From DASSFG01 sp035550375 (GTDB lineage: Bacteria > Planctomycetota > Planctomycetia > Pirellulales > JAICIG01): 64,000 bases of DNA. Shown piece by piece: positions 45,901 to 53,221 of the stretch. A program made the translations under genes and the position numbers. The stretch covers positions 104,366 to 168,365 of the forward strand of contig DASZPH010000041.1 in assembly GCA_035550375.1 (NCBI GenBank), read 5' to 3'. Within the stretch, counting starts at the first letter, position 1. The number at the start of each line of letters is the position of its first letter. The notes beneath the pieces were generated by a model that saw only the letters and a list, made by a program, of their open reading frames with translations, made no database searches and was not told the DNA's origin.

Positions 45901-46300
45901 AGAGCTCGACGAGCGCAACATCGTCTACGAATATCTCGACGGCCGGACGCACGACCGTCAAAAGCGGGTCGACCGCTTTCAGACCGATCCGGCCTGCTCG
46001 CTGTTTTTGATCAGTCTCAAAGCGGGCGGTTTGGGTCTGAACCTCACGGCCGCCGACTACGTCTTCATTCTCGATCCCTGGTGGAACCCGGCCGTCGAAG
46101 CGCAGGCCGTCGATCGGGCGCACCGCATCGGCCAGACGCGGCGGGTCTTCGCCTACCGGCTGATCGCCCGCGACACGGTGGAGGAAAAAATCCTCCAGCT
46201 TCAGGGTGACAAACGTCAGCTCGCCGACGCGATTATCTCGGCCGACAACAGCCTGATCGGCCATCTCACGGCCGACGATCTGCAGATGCTCTTGAGCTGA
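42953..46300 (+). CDS. SWIM zinc-finger SNF2-family helicase
   Basis: A 1115-aa ATP-dependent DNA translocase. The N-terminus holds a SWIM zinc finger (CACNCQRGLDGFVCKHV: C76, C78, C89, H91). A long central part without obvious motifs follows (150-620). The SNF2 helicase spans about 660-1100: motif I DDMGLGKTIQ (about 680), VVVPRSLVRNW, DEAQ near 780 (YAILDEAQAIKN), LAMTGTPVENHLGELWS, and motifs V-VI ISLKAGGLGLNLTAADYV and VDRAHRIGQTRRV. Bacterial SWIM-SNF2 proteins are linked to chromosome or RNA-polymerase remodelling. The start has GAAGGA upstream. There is no nearby partner gene. Confidence 0.94.
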   Translation: MRRTKKRVSIADNLSRRCESAFSSTTWRKGQDYWRQGRVSIVDIDRHALLAEVRGREGNYQVEIDWGAVEDEYLDCACNCQRGLDGFVCKHVAATIMHSDGDPRMPPIRGEGALAVLSMNEGPSIPRSEFDEDVYADFNWPIETDARGRNARSRWRKTTWRDAIRAMAWSWEASDSRDHASGAKKHQLFYQISLVEQQPNEPLMIEFIKRTIKRDGTLGVPSGWGLDTSDIEGMADAADREILALLLGTQPQQHLGGYYHGSLRAPSCQLSPVVYNLLLPRLAATGRFGWVRGIEPRREEIKILRWDDGPPWKFKLVLSAPQAKSRRKLWPKLYREGEEADLSDVLLTVPGCILFHDRLCRLDPSVRSEAVEVSRQLPDVDVPASQIDRFVAESCQTPGLPPLELADDLAWRHLSMQPQPRVSIAPIKVGANTLLIGKLSFDYGGRLVDAEDDRSALCDTEERQIVPRDEEKERDAKERLRQLGARPTDYAEQSHGTFKVARQHFATLVLALNEAGWQVEAEGHRIRRPGATHVSLTSGIDWLEIDGRVDYDGEQVGLPKLLAALRRGEEFVTLGDGSRGMLPSEWLARYAPLAQMGEAEGDKVRFKPSQAWLLDAWLSAQPEVDVDAAFEQLRKRLRSFEGVRPRGEPAGFVGVLRPYQRDGLGWLLFLEEFGFGGCLADDMGLGKTIQVLAMLAERRKRSRDDESRPSLVVVPRSLVRNWVEEARRFTPELRVLDYTGLARGETRQQFPQYDLVVTTYGTLRRDAGHLKDLPFEYAILDEAQAIKNAASQGAKACRLIQAERRLAMTGTPVENHLGELWSLFDFLNPGMLGRSNNLKMVASKSAGDGENLRLLAKALRPFILRRTKEQVLHDLPAKTEQTLYCELEGTQRKLYDELRTHYRSSLGKRIESQGIAKAKIHVLEALLRLRQAACHPGLLDKSMAKGPSAKLETLLERLQEVFDEGHKALVFSQFTSLLALVRGELDERNIVYEYLDGRTHDRQKRVDRFQTDPACSLFLISLKAGGLGLNLTAADYVFILDPWWNPAVEAQAVDRAHRIGQTRRVFAYRLIARDTVEEKILQLQGDKRQLADAIISADNSLIGHLTADDLQMLLS

Positions 46301-46344
46301 TCCGGCAAAGCCTGGAGACAACGAGCTCGCTTCACGGCGTCCAA

Positions 46345-46644
46345 TTATAGAACCCGGTCGTGCGCCCAGGGGTAACGCCGGCCGGTGAGGAACTCCTTGT
46401 AGGGCGAATCGACCGCCGCGTGAATCGTTTCCGGTTTGAAGTTGGCACCGACCATTTCCAACAGCGGCACGATCTCGGCATCGGCGTAGCCCACGCCGGG
46501 CAGCTCGAAGAAATCGAGGTTGACGTCGAACACCTGCAGCCGCTCGGTCCAAACGCGCACCATGCGCAGCGACCGCAGTTCGCTACGCGTGCGCTTGAGG
46601 AACTCCAGAGCTTCCGCTAATCGGCCGGGAGCATACTCGAACAC
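46345..46644 (-). CDS. Small hypothetical protein beside repeats
   Basis: A 99-aa protein if started at a GTG near 46644. The core RVWTERLQVFDVNLDFFEL, followed by PGVGYADAEIVPLLEMVGAN and PYKEFLTGRRYPWAHDRVL, is protein-like. Upstream the frame enters two copies of palindromic repeat A, so the natural N-terminus may have been lost; it could be a 3' remnant of a larger gene. The function is unknown. Confidence 0.45.
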   Translation of the reverse strand: MFEYAPGRLAEALEFLKRTRSELRSLRMVRVWTERLQVFDVNLDFFELPGVGYADAEIVPLLEMVGANFKPETIHAAVDSPYKEFLTGRRYPWAHDRVL

Positions 46645-46666
46645 GGCCCGCGGTTGCGGCTCTCCT

Positions 46667-46703
46667 CCCTCTCCCTTCGAGAGAGGGCTGGGGTAAGGGC
46701 GGC
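46667..46703. repeat. Dispersed palindromic repeat, family A
   Basis: CCCTCTCCC-ttcga-GAGAGGG followed by ctGGGGTAAGGGCGGC; slightly decayed on the right arm. Confidence 0.7.
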
Positions 46704-46820
46704 TTGAGCTGATGGAACGTTCTCCATTCACGAGTGGCGGCGGCAACCATTTATCAGTCTGGCGACAACAAACGCGCGCACCAGACGCGATGGAGCGACG
46801 CCGCAACTCTCGTCCGCGTT

Positions 46821-46857
46821 CGCCCCCTCGCCCCGGCCCTCCCGGAGGGAGAGGGCG
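46821..46857. repeat. Dispersed palindromic repeat, family A
   Basis: CGCCCCCTCGCCCCGGCCCT followed by a GGAGGGAGAGGG arm. It lies 23 bp after the stop side of the oxidoreductase beta gene and may terminate it. Confidence 0.65.
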
Positions 46858-46879
46858 CAGCGGCGCTACCAGCCGTTCG

Positions 46880-48775
46880 CTACAAACCCTCCACCGCAAT
46901 CAGCCCGTCCCGAATTCCGTCGGCCAACACTTGCCGGGTGGTGTGGATCTCGGTCTGGTCCTCCAGCGCCAGCACGGCCGGCTCGGTTGAACGCAGGATT
47001 CCGGAGATCCACTGCGCGCCGTCGTGGTACTTGACGCGCATGCCCGATTTAAACTCCATCGCAGCTTTCGGCTTTTGGGGCTTGGCCGCCGGTTTGTCGT
47101 GGGCCGCGGCACCCGCGGCCGGCTTCTTTTTGTCGAGCGCGCCGGCTAGCTCCTGTAAGACACGCCAGTTTTCCACCCGGTCCTGCTTGGCGGCCAGCAG
47201 CGTCTCGCTGGGCTTGCCGTCGCGATCAAAGTGCTTGGCGAAGCGACCCTCGCTGCGGGCGAAGTCGACGAAATCGACCTGCTCGCCTGTCTTGGGGTTG
47301 ATCCACCAGTCGTCGCTAATCGCCGGGTTGCCTTGCAGCGATAGCCGCGACTTGATCGTGTCCCCCTTGCGAGGATCGTAAACCAAGAGCGGAAACGCGC
47401 GCGTGTCGACCGCCAGGCGGGCCTGATCGGTGGCCATGTTGTCGGCCACGCCGTGCTCGGGCTGGCAGGTCGTGTAGCAGCAGACCAGGGCCGGTCCGTC
47501 GAACTCCAGCGCGTCGAGCACGGCCCGATAGAAATGGTTCACGTGGGCGCAGGTTGTCTGGGCCACGAAGGTCCGCGGGTGCATCATGGCGATCTGGGCG
47601 ATCTCCTTGCGGCGCTCCTGCTTGCCGCCGATCATCTTGCCGTGCACGCTCATCTTCGTGTTCTGCCCCGTGTAGCTGGAGGTCGACGCCTGGCCCCCCG
47701 TGTTGGAATAGACCTGCGTATCGAGCACGAAGAACTTGATGTTCGCCCCCGATGCGAGAATGCGCGACAACGACTGAAAGCCGATGTCGAACATCGCGCC
47801 GTCGCCCCCGAGACACCACAGCGGCCGGTCCTGCCAGCCCATCTGGTCCCACCGCATCCGTACGCCCATGGCGAAGGCCGGAGCGTTTTCGAACAGCGAG
47901 TTCGACCAGGGAACGAGGTACGGATTGTAGGGATAGGTCGAAGTATAAACCGTGTTGCAGCCGGTGGCGGCGATGATGCCCCAGCGGTCGCCGTAACGGG
48001 CGCCGGTGGCGGAGCACATCATGCGCAGGGCCGTCCCCTCGCCGCAGCCGGCGCAGCTCCCCGCGCCCCCCGTGTAAACATGGGTCTGCTCCTTAAGCAT
48101 CATGTCGACGAGCAGGTTGTCGTTGACGTAACGCTCGTCGGAGGGGCCGAGCCGTTTGAAGTAACGATGACTCTTGCGAATCGAAGTCATCACGTCGTCG
48201 TTCTTGGGGATCATCTTCAGCGCGTTGTCGTCGCAGACCGTGACGCACTCGGCGCACCCCTTGCACTTGCTGGGGTCGATGATGATCTGGAACATGCCGC
48301 CGTCGTCCCCTTTTTTCTTCGGACCCTCGTAGTATTTGCGGGTCTGCGACCACTGCTGGCGATACATTTCGCGATCGGCCGGGTCCGCGATTTCCGCCAG
48401 CAATTGCTCCAGGTGGCTCTCGCCGATCACCTTGCCCAGAATGGCCGTGTCGGGGCAAAGGGTGACGCAGTCCATGCAGCCGGTGCAGTTGGAGGGGATG
48501 TATTCGGGGATATCTGGGGCGATGTAGCTGAAATCTCGCAAGGTCGCGGTCCCCGCCGGGACGAGCGAGCGGGCGACCCCCAGATCGGCCGCCAATCCTT
48601 TTTCGGCCGTTCCGTCTTCGTAGGCCCGAATGACCCGATCGTTGAAGTCGTTCACGTCGAGGATCGGGAGTTTGATCTGCTTATAGGGTTGATCGACGAG
48701 CGTGCCGTAGGAGCTGTTGTTGTACGGATCGCGGGCCGAAGCTTCGTTCATGGAAGGGAAAACGTCAGTTGCCAT
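46880..48775 (-). CDS. porB: Pyruvate:ferredoxin oxidoreductase-type, beta plus ferredoxin domains
   Basis: Thiamine-pyrophosphate and Fe-S subunit of a 2-oxoacid:ferredoxin oxidoreductase, 631 aa. N-terminal ferredoxin-like domain with two [4Fe-4S] motifs (CTGCMDCVTLCPD and CKGCAECVTVCDD). Then the TPP domain: SCAGCGEGTALRMM, the catalytic and Mg2+ motif CLGGDGAMFDIGFQSLS, and YSNTGGQASTSS. It ends with an unusual basic/Ala-Pro tail followed by MRVKYHDGAQWISGIL, of about 90 residues, not usual for the family. It pairs with the alpha-gamma subunit encoded upstream on the same strand. The enzyme links central carbon metabolism to ferredoxin. Confidence 0.95.
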   Translation of the reverse strand: MATDVFPSMNEASARDPYNNSSYGTLVDQPYKQIKLPILDVNDFNDRVIRAYEDGTAEKGLAADLGVARSLVPAGTATLRDFSYIAPDIPEYIPSNCTGCMDCVTLCPDTAILGKVIGESHLEQLLAEIADPADREMYRQQWSQTRKYYEGPKKKGDDGGMFQIIIDPSKCKGCAECVTVCDDNALKMIPKNDDVMTSIRKSHRYFKRLGPSDERYVNDNLLVDMMLKEQTHVYTGGAGSCAGCGEGTALRMMCSATGARYGDRWGIIAATGCNTVYTSTYPYNPYLVPWSNSLFENAPAFAMGVRMRWDQMGWQDRPLWCLGGDGAMFDIGFQSLSRILASGANIKFFVLDTQVYSNTGGQASTSSYTGQNTKMSVHGKMIGGKQERRKEIAQIAMMHPRTFVAQTTCAHVNHFYRAVLDALEFDGPALVCCYTTCQPEHGVADNMATDQARLAVDTRAFPLLVYDPRKGDTIKSRLSLQGNPAISDDWWINPKTGEQVDFVDFARSEGRFAKHFDRDGKPSETLLAAKQDRVENWRVLQELAGALDKKKPAAGAAAHDKPAAKPQKPKAAMEFKSGMRVKYHDGAQWISGILRSTEPAVLALEDQTEIHTTRQVLADGIRDGLIAVEGL

Positions 48776-48832
48776 GAGGTGCTTTCTAGGAAGAGGTTTT
48801 AGAAGTACTCATTCAGGTTTCGTTCAAACGCT

Positions 48833-48867
48833 CCCTCTCCCTTTGGGAGAGGGCCGGGATGAGGGCG
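48833..48867. repeat. Dispersed palindromic repeat, family A
   Basis: CCCTCTCCC-ttt-GGGAGAGGGCCGGGATGAGGGCG, in duplicated unit A. Confidence 0.85.
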
Positions 48868-49023
48868 CCTCGAGCTACCTCGCAGATCCCTCTACTCTGC
48901 GCTTCCCTGGCAATCGGGGCCCAGTGGCATCAGCTCTTAGACACCTGGAGCGATCGATCGTCCCGGGATAGTTAGGTTGTTTTGTCATTCGTCGATGGAA
49001 TGGAAACCGCTGGATGCTGTAAA

Positions 49024-49055
49024 CCGCCCTCACCCCGGCCCTCTCCCAGAGGGAG
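49024..49055. repeat. Dispersed palindromic repeat, family A (truncated)
   Basis: CCGCCCTCACCCCGGCCCTC then CCCAGAGGGAGA; the last arm is cut short at the unit A / unit B junction. Confidence 0.8.
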
Positions 49056-49515
49056 AAACGCAGTTGCCATGAGGTGCTTTCGGGTCGAATTCAAACGCTC
49101 CCTCTCCCTTTGGGAGAGGGCCGGGGTGAGGGCGGCTCGAGTTACCTGCAGATCCCTCCACTCCCATCTGCGCCTCCCCGGCAATCATTTCCGCGACGGC
49201 ATCCAAGTCGCGTAACACGTCATCATTGAGCACTCGGACGATGCGCAAACCGCCCTGTTGCAGATACTCCGATCGCCGCGCGTCAGTCTCGGCCGTCTCG
49301 TCGTGGCTTAAGCCATCGATCTCCACCACTAGGCGGGCGGACTGGGAATAAAAATCGACGACATAGGGTCCGATCGGGTGCTGGCGTCGAAATTTCAATC
49401 CCGCCAACCGCCGAGAACGAAGCACGCTCCACAGGATGCTTTCAGGCCCAGTGGCGTCACGCCGTAAGCGTCGCGAGCGAGCGATCGTCCGGGGATGGTT
49501 AGGTTCTTTTGTCAT
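49030..49515 (-). CDS. DUF559-domain endonuclease-like protein
   Basis: A 161-aa DUF559 protein related to very-short-patch / PD-(D/E)xK nucleases. The fold is seen as ILWSVLRSRRLAGLKFRRQH, YVVDFYSQSARLVVEIDGLSHDE and GLRIVRVLNDDVLRDLDAVA. Putative catalytic residues are E25, D54, E65 and D67. From about residue 125 the frame runs through palindromic repeats of family A (SSRPHPGPLPKGEGAF), so the true C-terminus is probably shorter or replaced by repeat DNA. It lies between the two oxidoreductase genes inside a duplicated unit. Confidence 0.85.
   Translation of the reverse strand: MTKEPNHPRTIARSRRLRRDATGPESILWSVLRSRRLAGLKFRRQHPIGPYVVDFYSQSARLVVEIDGLSHDETAETDARRSEYLQQGGLRIVRVLNDDVLRDLDAVAEMIAGEAQMGVEGSAGNSSRPHPGPLPKGEGAFEFDPKAPHGNCVSPSGRGPG
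49099..49135. repeat. Dispersed palindromic repeat, family A
   Basis: CCCTCTCCC-ttt-GGGAGAGGGCCGGGGTGAGGGCGG, in duplicated unit B; it also forms part of the DUF559 gene's 3' end. Confidence 0.85.
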
Positions 49516-49549
49516 TCGTCGATGGATGGAAACCGCTGGATGCTGTAAA

Positions 49550-49585
49550 CCGCCCTCACCCCGGCCCTCTCCCAGAGGGAGAGGG
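49550..49585. repeat. Dispersed palindromic repeat, family A
   Basis: CCGCCCTCACCCCGGCCCTC then CCCAGAGGGAGAGGG, at the end of unit B, 12 bp before the stop of the alpha gene (minus strand); probably a terminator or processing site. Confidence 0.85.
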
Positions 49586-49596
49586 AGAGAAGAGGC

Positions 49597-51600
49597 TTAC
49601 ACCTCCATCAGCTCTCGCGGTATCTCTTGCATCTCCTTGTAGCCGCGCTTCACGCAGGTGAGGTTGTCTTGCACCACTTGTTCCCCGCGCTTTCCAAAGT
49701 ATTTGCGTAGGGCCTTTTCCACTCCTCCATACACCTGCTCGTCGGTCATGCCGCTTTCGCGCGCGTAGGGGGTCAGCTTCAAGAACGCTCCCAGCAACAC
49801 GATCCCTTGCATGCGCATCTCCAGATCGGCCTCACTCGCCACGTCGCGGGCGATCTGCACCATGTCGGCGTAGAAGACGCGCAGGTTTTTTTCGCGGATC
49901 GCGCGTTTGTGCCAGGCGGGAATCCGCCGCCAGACCTCGGCGGGGTCTCGCTGGGCTGACTGCATGAAGATCGCCCCGCCCGCCACCGTCCCCTCCAGTG
50001 GATTGCCGCTCTGCAAGGCGTTGGTGTCGTTGAGCACGACCAGGTCGACGTGTTCCAGCTCGCTGTGCATCTGGATGTGCTCGTCGGCGATCGTCAGATA
50101 ATAGGTCGTGGGAAGGCCCTTTTTCTCCGAGCCATACTTGGGATAGGCCTGCACGTCCTTGCCGAAGACGCCGCCGGCGATGGTGGCGATCACCTTGTTG
50201 GTCGTCACCGAGCCGAAGCCGCCGACGGAGTGGCCGCGCATGGAAAAGCCGCCGTGCGGCCGCAGGTCGGGGTCCTCGGTCACCTTCAGCGCCAGGGCGT
50301 GGTTGATGCCGACGCAGAAATACTCCTGGCCGTCGTGCAGCATGTTGTCGAAGATGGCGATCACGTCGCCGGGACGCACGTCGCGGCTCCCCAGGCCGGC
50401 CGCGCCATGATAGATGCGCGGCACGCGGTCGATTCGTTCGTGACCGGGCTGGCCGCCGGCCGCGTCGCAAAAGGCGGCCTTGATCTCGCGCGTCAGATGG
50501 TTGCCCGTGGTCGAAAGCGGGTCGTCCATGCGTTCGATGATCGAGAACGACTTGCAGTTTTTGAGCGCCTCGACGATCCGGCGGGCCGGAAAGGGACGGA
50601 AGGCAACCACCGTCAGGCAACCCGCCTTGATCCCCTTCTTCTCGCGCAGGTAATCGACTGTGGCCTGCGCGGTCTCCATGTACGATCCCATGCCGACGAG
50701 GACGTAGTCGGCGTCCTCGCAACGATGAGGGAGGACGACGTCATAAGCCCGCCCCGTCTTCTGGCGGAACTCGTCGAACGCCTCGGCCAGCGCCGGTTCG
50801 ACGCGGTCGTAGTACCAGCGCTGCGCCACTTTGCCCTTCATATAGGCGTCCTGATTCTGCACCACGCCCGACATCATCGGGTTGTCGGGGTCCATCAGAT
50901 TGACGAGCCTTTCAGCCGGCGAACCGACATACGCTTTCATGAACTCCGTCTCGGGCAAACGCACGGTCTCGACCGTGTGCGTGGTCAGAAACCCATCCTG
51001 TACGTTGAAAAAAGGAGTCTGGCTTGCCTCCGCGGCGCGACGGGCGATGAGGCAAAGATCGCCTGCCTCCTGGGCGTTGCGACCAAAAATCATCCCCCAG
51101 CCGCAGTCGGCCACGCTCATCAAGTCGTCGTGGCCGGCGTGGACGTTGAGCGAATGGCTGGTGAGGGCCCGCGCGCCGATGTTCATCACCACCGGGAGCC
51201 GCTTGCCGGCGATCGTATAGAGCACCTCTTTCATCAGCACCAGCCCCTGGCCTGAGGTGAAATTCGTGACCCGCCCCCCGGCCAGCGCAAACCCCTCGCA
51301 AAACGTGGCGGCCGAATGCTCGCTCTCGGGCTCAAAGAACACCAGCTTCTCGCCCCACAAATTCGGCCGGCCGTTGGTCACGGCGGCATTGAAGCCACCG
51401 CCCATCGTCGTAGAACTGGTGATTGGATACGCCCCCGAACCCTGGCAGATGTTGATCTCCACGTGCACAACCGCCTCGGCGCCGTCGCACGTCGTGGGAA
51501 TGCCCGGGTACTCGTATTTCACTTCCACCGGGCCTTCGGCCGCGTCGGGCACGTGCGTCTGAAAGGGGGCGCGGGGAGTTTCGATGTCTGCGATGCTCAT
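49597..51600 (-). CDS. porA: Pyruvate:ferredoxin oxidoreductase-type, alpha-gamma subunit
   Basis: A 667-aa subunit from the ATG giving MSIADIETPR (a further 13 upstream codons lie in the open frame but are not likely coding). The alpha domain contains CQGSGAYPITSSTTMGGGFN, SEHSAATFCEGFALAGGRV and TSGQGLVLMKE (TPP and CoA contacts of the family). The C-terminal gamma domain has GHSVGGFGSVTTNKVIATIA and GGVFGKDVQAYPKYGSEKKG. Subunits alpha and gamma are fused, as in the two-subunit bacterial enzymes. Its start overlaps the stop of the following 51597-52007 gene (upstream in transcription) by 4 bp, so they are coupled. Confidence 0.95.
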   Translation of the reverse strand: MSIADIETPRAPFQTHVPDAAEGPVEVKYEYPGIPTTCDGAEAVVHVEINICQGSGAYPITSSTTMGGGFNAAVTNGRPNLWGEKLVFFEPESEHSAATFCEGFALAGGRVTNFTSGQGLVLMKEVLYTIAGKRLPVVMNIGARALTSHSLNVHAGHDDLMSVADCGWGMIFGRNAQEAGDLCLIARRAAEASQTPFFNVQDGFLTTHTVETVRLPETEFMKAYVGSPAERLVNLMDPDNPMMSGVVQNQDAYMKGKVAQRWYYDRVEPALAEAFDEFRQKTGRAYDVVLPHRCEDADYVLVGMGSYMETAQATVDYLREKKGIKAGCLTVVAFRPFPARRIVEALKNCKSFSIIERMDDPLSTTGNHLTREIKAAFCDAAGGQPGHERIDRVPRIYHGAAGLGSRDVRPGDVIAIFDNMLHDGQEYFCVGINHALALKVTEDPDLRPHGGFSMRGHSVGGFGSVTTNKVIATIAGGVFGKDVQAYPKYGSEKKGLPTTYYLTIADEHIQMHSELEHVDLVVLNDTNALQSGNPLEGTVAGGAIFMQSAQRDPAEVWRRIPAWHKRAIREKNLRVFYADMVQIARDVASEADLEMRMQGIVLLGAFLKLTPYARESGMTDEQVYGGVEKALRKYFGKRGEQVVQDNLTCVKRGYKEMQEIPRELMEV

Positions 51601-52007
51601 CGCGGTTTCTCCATGGAGATGCGGTTGGGTACGCGCCACGCGCCCTCGTCGGCGGCAGCCAGCGCGAGCGAGCGGGCTACGTAGAGTCCGTGCGATTCAA
51701 AAAAAGCGTCGTGTAGCTTGGCTTTCGCCCATTCGGCGTTCTCCGTGCCGAGCACGAGCGTCCATGAGCAGCCGCCGTCGTCGCGGCCGTCGTTCGTAGC
51801 GAAGCCCAGCACCGGCACGCCGGCCTCGTGGCAAGCGTCGAAGAGTAGGCGCACCAGTTCACGAGTGCGCGGGTTGCCCGCATAGTCGTCGTTGCCGAAG
51901 ACAATGCAGGCCTCAAGATCGGCCAGCGGCATGACGCCGCGATGCGTTTCCAGCTTTCGCGAGTGAACGTAGTTGGCGAGTTTTTTCGCCCGGGCGTTGA
52001 AGTTCAT
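51597..52007 (-). CDS. Small protein coupled to the oxidoreductase
   Basis: A 136-aa protein from the ATG giving MNFNARAKKL, preceded by GGAG. Segments such as DLEACIVFGNDDYAGNPRTR, LLFDACHEAGVPVLGFATND and GRDDGGCSWTLVLGTENAEW are conserved-looking and suggest a small alpha/beta nucleotide-binding protein. It is the first gene of the porA-DUF559-porB unit and overlaps porA by four bases. The role is unknown; a chaperone or regulator of the oxidoreductase is possible. Confidence 0.7.
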   Translation of the reverse strand: MNFNARAKKLANYVHSRKLETHRGVMPLADLEACIVFGNDDYAGNPRTRELVRLLFDACHEAGVPVLGFATNDGRDDGGCSWTLVLGTENAEWAKAKLHDAFFESHGLYVARSLALAAADEGAWRVPNRISMEKPR

Positions 52008-52528
52008 CGCCGATTTCTCCGGCAATGCGTTGCCAAAAGCCTGGCGATCGGCTTTAGCGAATGGGGAGTGCGATTATGTTCTCCGGCGCACGCCCGAAGA
52101 CGTGGGGCGCAACACACGACGACGGCGCGGCGCCGGTCAAGCAAAGGTAAACAGTATCAGCCCTCGCCCCGCTGAAGTGCCGCGCACAACGGCCAACAGC
52201 GCTGTTCACCACGTGGCGGACTAACCGGCCGGAGAACCCAACGAAATGAAAAAGGGGATGGGCCGGATCGTTCGTCGCGCGGGCACAAGTCGTTGCTGAC
52301 TAGTTGAACGTGCCCAATCAACGCGGTTATGCCCTTCATGCTACAGCGCGGCCGGCGCGTGTCAACGAAATTCTGATCGCGGCTTCGAGCGAGCCTCCGT
52401 AGCCGCGAAACGGCGTCACTCATTAGCCCAGGGCAACGCCCTGGGTCGGCGGCGGGAAACAGGGATTGTAGCCCTCAAGGGGCGTGACCGCGTGTTCAGC
52501 CCAATCGGGTCGCAGCCCTTTGCCTGTT
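52008..52528. other. Gene-free stretch with a palindrome
   Basis: No protein-like frame is visible. A perfect CCCAGGGC-aac-GCCCTGGG palindrome lies at 52427-52445, a repeat type seen in many planctomycete intergenic regions. Otherwise nothing can be identified. Confidence 0.5.
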
Positions 52529-53116
52529 TCAATACGCCTGACCCGAGTGTGCGTTCCACACGTGTTCGCCCGGCAGAGCTCGAACGCGGTGCTGGTGCTC
52601 CCAGTAGGCGTTGGCAAAGTCGCCCGCGGTGTATTCGCCGGCCCGGATGCGTACGCGGTGTTCACGGCCGTACCAGCCTCCGCGGAAGCCGGGATAGTCG
52701 GACGCATAACGCCCGCCCCGGAAATCCTCGTCTTCAGGAGCGATATAGTGCGCGCCGCGCGGCCGGCCGTAGGCGTTGTCGAACGGGTCGGGATCGTCGT
52801 AGCGAGGACCCCAAACCGGCCACGGCCGGTAGCGGCTGATCTCCGGCGGACCATAGTTGCGGGAATAGCGGGCGCTGTGATCCCCCGGCGGATATCGCAG
52901 TCCGTCTGACCGATTGTCGTAGCGGCGCGCGGTGGTCGAGGAACGGAGGTCGTAGCGCGGGTAGTAGGCCGAGCCGAAGTCGCGGCCCGATTCCAGGTAG
53001 TCGCGCTGCCGCCAGTCGTAGCGAACGGGGTCGTCTTCGTCGTAGTCCTGCGCTTCCGCCCGTCCCGACGCAAACAGGCACACCACCACACCGCACGCAA
53101 TCGCAAGTCGACGCAT
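52529..53116 (-). CDS. Exported Tyr/Arg/Asp-rich hypothetical protein
   Basis: A 195-aa secreted protein, with the ATG preceded by AAAAGGAGA. It has a signal peptide (IACGVVVCLFASGRAEAQ) and then a low-complexity, strongly charged mature part with repeated Tyr-Arg/Asp motifs (YDEDDPVRYDWRQRDYLESG, GPRYDDPDPFDNAYGRP). It is probably a flexible, surface or periplasmic protein. No family is recognised. Confidence 0.75.
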   Translation of the reverse strand: MRRLAIACGVVVCLFASGRAEAQDYDEDDPVRYDWRQRDYLESGRDFGSAYYPRYDLRSSTTARRYDNRSDGLRYPPGDHSARYSRNYGPPEISRYRPWPVWGPRYDDPDPFDNAYGRPRGAHYIAPEDEDFRGGRYASDYPGFRGGWYGREHRVRIRAGEYTAGDFANAYWEHQHRVRALPGEHVWNAHSGQAY

Positions 53117-53221
53117 GGCTATCTCCTTTTTCAAAACGCCGCCAGAGAAGGTCGCATATTTCGTACCGCCCTGCGCCCGGCTTTCTTCCTTGCCTGCGGC
53201 CGCGATGACATACTGGTTTCC

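Larger units (their letters stand above)
48770..49586. repeat. Tandem duplication, second copy with DUF559 gene
   Basis: Unit A runs from about 48765 to 49055 and unit B from about 49060 to 49586. Both begin with CAGTTGCCATGAGGTGCTTTC, the complement of the porB start (ATGGCAACTG), and both hold a family A palindrome. Both end in a block with GTCATTCGTCGATGG, AACCGCTGGATGCTGTAAAC and CCCAGAGGGAGA. In unit B about 300 bp in the middle encode a DUF559 protein; in unit A they are missing. Unit A looks like a copy with an internal deletion. Confidence 0.85.

Noticed and set aside
49030..49515. A restriction-modification or defence system around the DUF559 gene
   Set aside because: No methyltransferase, helicase or other defence gene is adjacent; only duplicated repeat DNA and metabolic genes flank it.
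50050..51255. A 401-codon forward frame over the oxidoreductase alpha gene
   Set aside because: Antisense shadow; the minus-strand protein matches the family end to end.
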